The notes under the pieces: model-generated | Told to the model about the DNA's origin: nothing | Database searches by the model: none | Seen by the model: the letters and a program-made list of their open reading frames with translations, nothing else | Position numbers and translations under genes: made by a program | Shown: positions 43,491-50,561 of the stretch, piece by piece | Position numbering within the stretch: the stretch's first letter is position 1 | How the letters are laid out: every line of letters starts with the position of its first letter | Assembly (NCBI GenBank): GCA_045105235.1 | Contig: JBGCDH010000001.1 | Location: 62,001-126,000, forward strand | DNA: 64,000 nucleotides | Direction of reading: 5' to 3' | Source of the DNA: GCA-2684655 sp045105235 | GTDB lineage: Bacteria; Planctomycetota; UBA1135; UBA2386

Positions 43491-44849
43491 CTAGAACAGC
43501 GGCTTTTCGGCATCGCCAAATCGCTCGACCTCGACGCCGAAGCCGCGCAGCAGCGACAGCCACAGACGGCACAGCGGCGTGTCTTTCGGCGACACGATGC
43601 GACCGGTCGGCGTGCCGCCGCCGGCAACCACGATCGGCAAATTGTGCGGCGAATGGCGGTTGCCGTCACTCATGGCGGCGGCCAGCACCACCGAACAGTT
43701 GTCCAGCAGCGTGCCATCGCCTTCCTCGACGGCCGCGAGCCGATCAAGCAAACCGGCGTAGCGCTCCACGTGCCAGCGGTTGATCTTGCGGTAGGGCTCG
43801 AGCTTCTCCGGCTTGTTCTCGTGGTGCGAGAAACTGTGGAAGTTGCCTGCGCAACCGTCGATCCACGAGAAGTTGCGGCTGGACACTTCGTTGGCCGTCA
43901 AGAACGTGACGATACGCGTCGTGTCGCTTTGGAAGGCGAGCGCGACGAGGTCGAGCATCAGCTCGACGTGGGTCGGATAGTCGCTGGGTTTGCCGGCCGC
44001 TGGCGTCGGTGCCTTCCAGAGTGCCGTCGAGCGCGCCACCCCACCGTCGCCCCTTGCCGCAGCAACCGAAGCCGCGTCGATGCGCAGCTCCAGCGCGCGC
44101 ACCGCTTCTTCGTATTCTTCGAGCTTGCGGCGATCGCGCGCCGACAGCCGCGCCCGCAGACGCAAGCTGTCCCGCCTCACGGCGTCCAAAACGCTGTCGC
44201 GGGTCTCATCGCGCGCAAGCTCCCGACTGCGGAACATGCGATCAAACGCCCGCCGCGGCACGATCTCCTTGAGCACCGGCCGATCGGGCGCGCTCCACGA
44301 AATGTGGCCGCCGTAGACCGTCGAGTAGCCCATGTCCTCGACCGGATAGATCGGATCGCAGCCGAGTTCGAGCGACGGCAGCAGGGTGCGCTGACCGAGC
44401 TGCTGCGCGGCAAGCTGATCGAGCGATAGACCGTTCCAAAGATCGCGGCCACCGGTGCGGCGGATCTTTTGGCCGGTCAAAAGCGGCGCGACCTTGGCGT
44501 AGTGGCCGTCGCCGCGAAAACTCTGGCGGTTGGCCAAGCCGGTGAAGACACCGACTCTCTGCGCATGCGGTGCCAGCGATGCAAGCGTGTAGGACGGCAG
44601 CCATGCCGGCTGCTGCTTGGCAGACTCGCTGCCGGCGTCAGGCTCTCCCTTGGTCCGATGCCAAGCCGACGGCAGCATGCCGTTGGGCGTGACCATGACG
44701 CACAGACGGCGCGGCGGCTGCTGCCACGCTGCGCGTTCGCCAACGGGTAGCCGATGCGCGAGCGACTCGAGCCACGGCAGCGCAAATGTGACACCTGCAC
44801 CGCGCAAGAAGGCACGGCGAGCGTTTGTTGGCACGCGACTCATGGGCAT
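43491..44849 (-). CDS. DUF1552 protein with Tat-like signal
   Basis: A 452-residue exported protein. The N-terminus has a twin-arginine motif (RRAFLRGAGV) followed by a hydrophobic segment, so it is probably Tat-exported. The body matches DUF1552: LCVMVTPNGMLPSAWHRT, GHYAKVAPLLTGQKI, SLDQLAAQQLGQ, SLELGCD, SRNFSWIDGCAGNFHSFSHH, LAAAMSDGNRHSPHNLPIVV. The start ATG 44849 directly follows the stop of the DUF1592 gene; a second ATG is at 44843. DUF1552 and DUF1592 genes are usually adjacent and co-occur in Planctomycetota and some other lineages; the function is unknown. Confidence 0.93.
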   Translation of the reverse strand: MPMSRVPTNARRAFLRGAGVTFALPWLESLAHRLPVGERAAWQQPPRRLCVMVTPNGMLPSAWHRTKGEPDAGSESAKQQPAWLPSYTLASLAPHAQRVGVFTGLANRQSFRGDGHYAKVAPLLTGQKIRRTGGRDLWNGLSLDQLAAQQLGQRTLLPSLELGCDPIYPVEDMGYSTVYGGHISWSAPDRPVLKEIVPRRAFDRMFRSRELARDETRDSVLDAVRRDSLRLRARLSARDRRKLEEYEEAVRALELRIDAASVAAARGDGGVARSTALWKAPTPAAGKPSDYPTHVELMLDLVALAFQSDTTRIVTFLTANEVSSRNFSWIDGCAGNFHSFSHHENKPEKLEPYRKINRWHVERYAGLLDRLAAVEEGDGTLLDNCSVVLAAAMSDGNRHSPHNLPIVVAGGGTPTGRIVSPKDTPLCRLWLSLLRGFGVEVERFGDAEKPLF

Positions 44850-46784
44850 CTATTCATGGTCCGGATCGCGCAGGCGAAACAAAGGCGACGCGACAACCGC
44901 CGTCAGCAGCGCGGAGAAACGATAGCCACCGTCGCGACACGCCGCGACAATCGTCAGCAGCTCGGGCTCATCGGCAAGCTGCAGGTCGCGGCCAATGCCC
45001 TGCACGAGCAGGTTCTTGGCGAACGCACGCACAAAGTCGTCGGCGCGCCGAAGCAGCTCATTTTTGAGTGCGAGGGGGCCATCGAGCTGCGTGCCGTCGG
45101 CGAGCTCCGCCGCCGTATCGACCGGCTGCTCGTGCACGCTGTCACGCCAGCGGCCGAGCGGATCGTAGTTTTCGAGAGCAAAGCCGAGCGCATCCATTTC
45201 GGCGTGGCAGCTCGCACAGCTTGGCTGGCGTCGGTGACGCTCCATCTGCTGCTTGAGGGTCAGACCCTTCTTGTTTTTGTCGTCGCGCGGCAGCACGCCG
45301 GAGTCTTCCGGCGGCGGGGGCGGCGGTGCATCGAGCAGCTTGCTCAGGATCCACTGGCCGCGCTTGACCGGGCTGGTGCGCAGCGGCATCGACGTCGCCA
45401 TCAGCATCGCACCTGCTCCGAGCACGCCGCCGCGGCGGCGGTCGGACAGCGCAACGCGCTGGAAGCCGCGCTTTTTGGGCCTGGGCAAGCCGTAGTGCTT
45501 GGCCAGCACGCGGTCGACAAAGGCATAGTCGGCGTCGATCAACTCGAGCACGCTGCGATCCTCGCGCACGACGAACGCAAACGCATGCACCAGCTCTTCG
45601 CTCAGAGCCGGACGCAGCCGCTTGTTCCAGATGGCCGGAAAGCGCCGAAAGTCCGCCGTCGTGCGCAGAACGTCGCGCAGCCCAAGCCACTGCGTGGCGA
45701 AATCCTCGGCGAGGCCAAAGCCGTTGCGCGACCGCGCCAAGCGCAGCGCATGGTCGGCGAGCGTTTCGCTTGCCAGAAGAGACCCGTCTTCGGCCGCAGC
45801 GCGCAGTGCGGCGTCGGGCGGGCCAGACGCAATCAAAAACGACAGCCGAACCGCCAGTTCGTGCGCCGTCAGCTGCCAAGGCTTCGTCGACCGACCGTGC
45901 TCCGCGCGGTAGAGAAAGCTCGGCGACGCGAGCACCGACTGCAGCAGCGCGCGTCGCACCGCTTCGACATCGAGGCCCCGCCGCTGCAGGATCGCGTAAT
46001 CCGACGCAAGGTCCGCGATCTCTACCTGCAAAGGCGGACGCCGGTACGCGCGCGCCAGCAGCTTGGGCAGCACATCGGCAAGTGGCGCGCCCTCGACGAA
46101 AAGCGTCTGGCTGGCCGCATCGTCCGCCAGCACGGCCACGGCCACCGATCGGGCCGCGCCTAGATACTTCTCGAACATCAGCGGCGAGACGTTTTGCACG
46201 TCGCCAATACCCTCGAAGCCGTGCGCGCTGGCGTCGTCCGGAAGCATGCCCTGCGCGCGCCACTCGACGCCAAACAGGTCCTGAACCGAACGTTCGTAGT
46301 GGTGCCGCGTCAGCCTGCGCACCGTCGCGACACGAGCTTGCGGCACCCGCGGTGCATGCTTGGACAAGGCCATCAACAGTTCGCGCCGCTCGTCGTCCGC
46401 AAGCGGTTCGACGTCGGCGGGAGGCGGCATCGTGCGGCCGCGCACGCGACGCGCCGCCAGCTCTAGCTTTGGCAGCAGCTGCTGCTCAGCCGCCATCCCT
46501 TCGCCGCCGGAGGTGCCGCGGAACAGCTTGTCGAGATCGAAATCCCCCTCTGCGTCCCAGCCCGAATGACACTCTGCGCAGTGTCGCTGCAGCGCGGCCG
46601 GCACCTGGGCCTGTGCGGCCGGGGTCGGTGCGACCGGGGTCCGTGCGGCCTGGGTCCGTGCGGCCGGGGTCCGTGCGGCCTGGGTCTGTGCCCGAGCGCT
46701 GTCGGACGCGACCGCGGCCGTCGCCGTCAGCACAACCGCGGCGGCAATCGCCGCGCGGAGTTCTTGCTGTAGCCGCCAACTCAC
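44850..46784 (-). CDS. DUF1592/DUF1587/DUF1588/DUF1585 c-type cytochrome-like protein
   Basis: A 644-residue exported protein starting at GTG 46784 with a signal peptide (..AAIAAAVVLTATAAVASDSARAQ). A pentapeptide repeat linker TQAAR/TPAAR/TPVAP follows. A heme-binding site HCAECH marks a cytochrome c-like domain, then DUF1587 (TVRRLTRHHYERSVQDLFGV), DUF1592, DUF1588 (QPSCASCHAEMDALGFALENYD with a second CxxCH), and DUF1585 (AFAKNLLVQGIGR) follow. Together with DUF1552 this forms a typical co-operonic pair of Planctomycetota. The function is not established; an electron-transfer or cell-surface oxidation role is possible. Confidence 0.92.
   Translation of the reverse strand: MSWRLQQELRAAIAAAVVLTATAAVASDSARAQTQAARTPAARTQAARTPVAPTPAAQAQVPAALQRHCAECHSGWDAEGDFDLDKLFRGTSGGEGMAAEQQLLPKLELAARRVRGRTMPPPADVEPLADDERRELLMALSKHAPRVPQARVATVRRLTRHHYERSVQDLFGVEWRAQGMLPDDASAHGFEGIGDVQNVSPLMFEKYLGAARSVAVAVLADDAASQTLFVEGAPLADVLPKLLARAYRRPPLQVEIADLASDYAILQRRGLDVEAVRRALLQSVLASPSFLYRAEHGRSTKPWQLTAHELAVRLSFLIASGPPDAALRAAAEDGSLLASETLADHALRLARSRNGFGLAEDFATQWLGLRDVLRTTADFRRFPAIWNKRLRPALSEELVHAFAFVVREDRSVLELIDADYAFVDRVLAKHYGLPRPKKRGFQRVALSDRRRGGVLGAGAMLMATSMPLRTSPVKRGQWILSKLLDAPPPPPPEDSGVLPRDDKNKKGLTLKQQMERHRRQPSCASCHAEMDALGFALENYDPLGRWRDSVHEQPVDTAAELADGTQLDGPLALKNELLRRADDFVRAFAKNLLVQGIGRDLQLADEPELLTIVAACRDGGYRFSALLTAVVASPLFRLRDPDHE
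46613..46687 (-). repeat. 15-bp tandem repeat encoding a pentapeptide linker
   Basis: Five tandem 15-base units (plus strand GTGCGGCCKGGGTCY, with small variations) encode alternating TQAAR and TPAAR pentapeptides between the signal peptide and the cytochrome domain of the DUF1592 protein. Confidence 0.92.
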
Positions 46785-46870
46785 ATATCTGAGGTGCACG
46801 CCCTCAGTGTAGCTGGCCCGCGCCAAACGCCGAAGCTCGGCCACACTTCTCATCCGGCAAAGCGCAGCAC

Positions 46871-46894
46871 CCGCCGCCGCCGCCGCCGCCGCCG
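46871..46894. repeat. (CCG)8 trinucleotide tract
   Basis: Eight perfect CCG units lie 56 bases upstream of the MtfA-like gene start, between two divergent genes. If the upstream GTG at 46794 were used instead of ATG 46950, the tract would encode a poly-Arg run. Confidence 0.9.
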
Positions 46895-46949
46895 CCACCT
46901 CGAGCTAGAGGTCTACCTGCAGGCGCACGAACACCGCTACGCTCTCCGC

Positions 46950-47732
46950 ATGCTGTTTGACTGGCTGTTTCGTCCGAGCCGGCACGCCCGGCGCAAAGCC
47001 CTGCTCGCGGAGCCCTTTCCCGACGCTTGGCGCGCCCTGCTCGCCAAGCTGCCGTTCTATCTGGCACTCGACGAACGCGGCCAGGAGCGCATCTGCGACG
47101 ACCTGCGTGTGCTGATGGCCGAAAAAGAATGGCAGGGCTGCGGCGGCTTCGAACTTACAGATGAAGTTCGCGTGACAGTCGCGGCACAGGCCAGCCTGCT
47201 GCTACTCAACCTTGAGCACGAGTACTACAAGCACGTCGACACCATCCTCATCTACCCGAGCGCCTACCGCACGGCGCCGCAAACCGACGCCATGGGGGTC
47301 GTCCGCGAGGGCCAGGCCAACCTCGGCGAAGCCTGGCGGCGCGGCCCCGTAGTGCTGTCTTGGGATGCCGCCAAAGGCGGCGCGCTCGACCCCAAAGATG
47401 GCCACAACCTTGTCCTGCACGAGTTTGCGCACAAGCTCGACATGCTGGACGGCCGCGCCGACGGCACGCCGCCACTCGGCACGCACGAGCAGTGGCAGCA
47501 GTGGATCCAGACGATGACGCGCGAATTTGACCGGCTTAAGAAAGCCGCCAGCGAAACGCGGCGCCCCGCCGTACTCGACACCTACGGTGCAACGAACCCC
47601 GCCGAATTCTTCGCCGTTGCCACCGAGTGCTTTTTCGAGAAGGCCAGGAAGCTCCGCGAAAAGCACCCCGAACTCTACGAATGCCTGCGCGACTACTACT
47701 GTCAGGACCCCGCGAGCGGAAAGCTCGGCTAG
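46950..47732 (+). CDS. MtfA-like zinc metallopeptidase
   Basis: A 260-residue M90-family protein. The HEXXH site is HEFAH at 157-161 (LVLHEFAHKLDML); NPAEFFAVATECFFE supplies the third ligand region. LSWDAAKGGALDPKDGHN is typical. In E. coli MtfA binds the Mlc regulator and controls glucose uptake; whether this homologue does so is unknown. The start ATG 46950 follows the (CCG)8 tract; the frame is open upstream but encodes poly-Arg, which I reject. A hairpin follows the stop. Confidence 0.9.
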   Translation: MLFDWLFRPSRHARRKALLAEPFPDAWRALLAKLPFYLALDERGQERICDDLRVLMAEKEWQGCGGFELTDEVRVTVAAQASLLLLNLEHEYYKHVDTILIYPSAYRTAPQTDAMGVVREGQANLGEAWRRGPVVLSWDAAKGGALDPKDGHNLVLHEFAHKLDMLDGRADGTPPLGTHEQWQQWIQTMTREFDRLKKAASETRRPAVLDTYGATNPAEFFAVATECFFEKARKLREKHPELYECLRDYYCQDPASGKLG

Positions 47733-47747
47733 ACTCATGCGCATCGT

Positions 47748-47768
47748 AGGTGCCGGAATACGGCACCT
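47748..47768 (+). terminator. Hairpin after the MtfA-like gene
   Basis: AGGTGCCG and CGGCACCT form a perfect 8-bp stem with loop GAATA, 16 bases after the MtfA-like stop and 20 bases before the next start. There is no T-tract. Confidence 0.5.
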
Positions 47769-47788
47769 GCTCATCTCCGACATCCGAC

Positions 47789-49750
47789 ATGACAACGCGT
47801 CCGCACCTGTTGCAGCTGATCACAGCCCTTGCCGCCGCCGGCAGTGGCTTCTGTGCATCGCAGGATGTCGCGGTCGCGCACGCGCCGGCAGCCAGCGCGC
47901 CACAGGCGCAAGTGCCCACGCCGTCGGCCGCCGACGTAGCAGCTCATCCGCTGCTGCAAGCGATTGCCCCATTCGACCAGCTCGATGCTCGCGCGACATC
48001 GTTTGTGCGCGTCATCCGGGTCGAGCAAGGTTACCTGGATGAGTATTACGGCTTCTTGCTCAAGCAAGAAGCACAGCACTGCACCATCCGCACGCTCGAC
48101 CTGCGCGAACGCAGCTTCACGATCGACGAGCACCACGCACTCGAAGAGACCTCAGTAGAAGCGTTTGTCGCCTACTTGAAGAGGTTCGCGATCAGCAGCG
48201 ACGACCTCGATGAGCGACGCTTCTTCCACGCATCGCCCGACGCGCCGATGCATCCCGAGGCGCAGGCCATCGTGCTCGCGCGCGCCTTGCTGCAGCGCGG
48301 GGAGGTCGCAGCATCGGCACAGCTGCTGTCGCGCAGCGAACACCAGCTCGCGCACTTGCGTCGCGCCATCGCGCACCACATCACGCTCGCTGTTGGCGAC
48401 ACCCATCGCCCACTCAACGAGCTGGTCGCGCTGCACGACCAGTGGCTGACGTCGTTTGCTCCGTCGTCACTCGAAGAGATTCTGCGCCCGCAGCGAGATG
48501 CGCTGGCCGCAATGGCCACACGCATGGCCAGCGACGAGTCGTCGCCGCTGCTGCGCGCGCTGCTCGCCGACGCCTGGCTCTACGGAACCATCGGCCTCGA
48601 CGACACCGATCACCCGACGCCGCCAGGCAACAAGCCTGCTGACGCCGACCGACCGCTGACGCGCATGCTCAACGAGCAGCCGCTTGCGTGCGCACGCGAA
48701 CTCGTGGCTCTCCTCAACGACCCTGGAGCAACACGCACCGTCGGCTACTACCACCGCTTCGGCGGTGCCTTTGTGCTGCGAACCTGTGGCGAGCAAGCAG
48801 ACCGCGCCCTGCGCCTGCTAGCAGGCCCTACCGCGCCGACCAACACGCCGACTCCGACCACCACCGAGGCCCATCAAGACCTCAACGCCGCATGCCTGCG
48901 AGCCTGGCGCGCGTGGCTCAAGCGCGTCGAGGAGCAGGGGCTCAAGGAGCTGCTGCAGGAGTCGATCACGGCAGGCGCGGAACAAGCTGAGCAGATGCTC
49001 GAACAGAGTTTGCTCGAACAGAGTTGGCTCGAACAGAGCTTGCTCGTCGAGAGCTTCGCATGCCGTTGGCCCGAGCAACTGGATGTGCTGCTGCCGCACG
49101 CCAACGCGCACACGCTCTACGCCATGCTGCGCCACCCAGAGCTCGGCAGCCGCGACGACGTGCAGCAAGCAGCGATTCGCGTGCTGGGCCAATCCGCAAG
49201 TGAAGGAGCGTCGATCTCGAAGCTGGCCCAGGAGCTTCTCGAACGCGGCCAAAAGGGCGTTCGCACGACTCTGATCGAGAGCCTCGCTGCTTTCGATCTG
49301 CCCAACCTGCCGCTCGAAATCGCCCCGCGCGACGACGTGCGTGAGACCCTTCGGGTGCTGGCCGAGCACGGTGGTGCCGACGGCTGGAACGCGATCGCCG
49401 CACAAATCCAACACACCGGTGTGGCCCAGCGTCTCGCCAAGATCCTGCTGACCGAGCCGCAGCTGGTGCGTCTGCCCAAAGCGGATACACCGGCTCGCCC
49501 CGCGTTCGTGACGGCGCTGCTCGCAGCGCTCGAGCCGCTGCTCGCCGATCTGCAGCCGGTAGCCGACAGCTGCCACGTCATCCTTGACGGCAACCTGCAC
49601 GAGCTGGCACAAGCGACGCGAGCCGACGCTGCCGCACTGACGCTGCGCCGCCTGTGGCCGCAGGAAGTCGCGTTCGTCCCCGGGCCCGAAGTCGGCGTGC
49701 GCCTCGACCAGATTGCGACGGCGCGGACCGTGGTGGCGAATCTGCGCTAG
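47789..49750 (+). CDS. Large exported protein of unknown function (653 aa)
   Basis: The ATG at 47789 gives MTTRPHLLQLITALAAAGSGFCA, a likely signal peptide. The mature protein is long, helical and charged, with a repeated insert LLEQSWLEQSLLVES at about 405-422 encoded by 15-bp tandem units. HEAT-like periodicity is suggested in the C-terminal half (VQQAAIRVLGQSASEGASIS, GWNAIAAQIQHTG) but I cannot name a family. The N-terminal part contains YLDEYYGFLLKQEAQHCTIR and FTIDEHHALEETSVEAFVAY. The stop codon lies within the left arm of an 18-bp palindrome. Confidence 0.65.
   Translation: MTTRPHLLQLITALAAAGSGFCASQDVAVAHAPAASAPQAQVPTPSAADVAAHPLLQAIAPFDQLDARATSFVRVIRVEQGYLDEYYGFLLKQEAQHCTIRTLDLRERSFTIDEHHALEETSVEAFVAYLKRFAISSDDLDERRFFHASPDAPMHPEAQAIVLARALLQRGEVAASAQLLSRSEHQLAHLRRAIAHHITLAVGDTHRPLNELVALHDQWLTSFAPSSLEEILRPQRDALAAMATRMASDESSPLLRALLADAWLYGTIGLDDTDHPTPPGNKPADADRPLTRMLNEQPLACARELVALLNDPGATRTVGYYHRFGGAFVLRTCGEQADRALRLLAGPTAPTNTPTPTTTEAHQDLNAACLRAWRAWLKRVEEQGLKELLQESITAGAEQAEQMLEQSLLEQSWLEQSLLVESFACRWPEQLDVLLPHANAHTLYAMLRHPELGSRDDVQQAAIRVLGQSASEGASISKLAQELLERGQKGVRTTLIESLAAFDLPNLPLEIAPRDDVRETLRVLAEHGGADGWNAIAAQIQHTGVAQRLAKILLTEPQLVRLPKADTPARPAFVTALLAALEPLLADLQPVADSCHVILDGNLHELAQATRADAAALTLRRLWPQEVAFVPGPEVGVRLDQIATARTVVANLR
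48997..49056 (+). repeat. 15-bp tandem repeat in the unknown exported protein
   Basis: Four tandem 15-base units (three of the form GCTCGAACAGAGYTK and one diverged) encode LEQSL-LEQSW-LEQSL-LVESF. Translation remains in frame. Confidence 0.92.
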
Positions 49751-49796
49751 ACACCCTGGTTGAGCCTGGTCCGCCAGACTCAACCAGGGTGTCTAG
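49747..49796. repeat. 18-bp-arm perfect palindrome spanning a stop codon
   Basis: CTAGACACCCTGGTTGAG (49747-49764) and its exact reverse complement (49779-49796) flank a 14-base centre that itself contains a CTGG/CCAG pair. The TAG stop of the preceding gene lies within the left arm. The structure could terminate transcription in both directions, but no T-tract follows. Confidence 0.9.
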
Positions 49797-49829
49797 GGCG
49801 CGCTTGCTGGCGGTCGGCTTCGGGGGCGG

Positions 49830-49885
49830 TTCTTCGCGGCCGCTTCCTTGCGGCAGATTCTTCGCGGCCGCTTCTTCGCGGCCGT
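49830..49885. repeat. 14-bp tandem repeat downstream of the palindrome
   Basis: Four tandem 14-base units of consensus TTCTTCGCGGCCGC: copies 1 and 3 are identical, copy 4 differs at one base and copy 2 is diverged (TTCCTTGCGGCAGA). The array sits between the palindrome and the DinB-like gene and is non-coding. Confidence 0.9.
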
Positions 49886-49937
49886 GCGCTCGCGACAGCG
49901 CGCTTGCGCCAGCGGCCGCGACCGCGATGCTGCTGGC

Positions 49938-50453
49938 ATGATCCCGCGACCGACCGTCGGCGAATACTCCGACTACTTTCAGGGCTACGTCGATCTCGCG
50001 CAAGGCGAAGACGTGCTGGCCGAACTCGCAAAGCAAGCTGCGACGACCCAGCAGATGCTCGCCAGCGCCAAGGACGGCGACTACTGCTACGCCGAAGGCA
50101 AATGGTCGATCAAGCGGCTCATGCAGCACATCACCGACGGCGAACGCATGTTCTGCTATCGCGCCATGTGCGTGGCCCGTGGAGATAGCCAAAACCTGCC
50201 CGACTTTGACCAGGACATCTACGCCGAGCGCGACGGCAGCAAAGGGCGCACGCTGGCATCCATCACCGAAGAATACGCATCGGTGCGCGTCGCAACCTGC
50301 ACGCTCTTCGGCGGCTTCCCGGAAGATGCTTGGCAGCGTATCGGGCGCGCGAACGGCACGCCGATCGCGGTCCGAGCCCTGCCGTGGATCGTGCTCGGCC
50401 ACGACCGGCACCACGCCAACGTGCTCCGCGAGCGCTACGGCCTAAGCGCCTGA
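49938..50453 (+). CDS. DinB-like putative metal-dependent protein
   Basis: A 171-residue four-helix-bundle protein of the DinB/DUF664-like superfamily. Candidate metal-binding histidines are in KRLMQHITDGERMF and VLGHDRHHANVLRERYG. WSIKRLMQHITDGE corresponds to the usual WS-x-x-x-x-x-x-H motif of the family. Start ATG 49938. Family members include thiol transferases and enzymes with unknown substrates. The gene follows the palindrome and the 14-bp array, with 45 bases in between the array and the start. Confidence 0.85.
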   Translation: MIPRPTVGEYSDYFQGYVDLAQGEDVLAELAKQAATTQQMLASAKDGDYCYAEGKWSIKRLMQHITDGERMFCYRAMCVARGDSQNLPDFDQDIYAERDGSKGRTLASITEEYASVRVATCTLFGGFPEDAWQRIGRANGTPIAVRALPWIVLGHDRHHANVLRERYGLSA

Positions 50454-50561
50454 TCGACAAATCTACCGCGACAAACCCTCGGATCGGCTTCGCCGGAAAC
50501 GACTTCGGCACGCTGCCGACTGGTGCCTGCGTGTGGCCGGCGTAAGATCGCCCGCCCACTC

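Noticed and set aside
46613..49056. Repeat arrays as CRISPR
   Set aside because: Units are 12-17 bp, directly tandem with no spacers, partly coding, and no cas genes are present.
49747..49796. Palindrome as the end of an insertion sequence
   Set aside because: No transposase, second end or target-site duplication is visible nearby.
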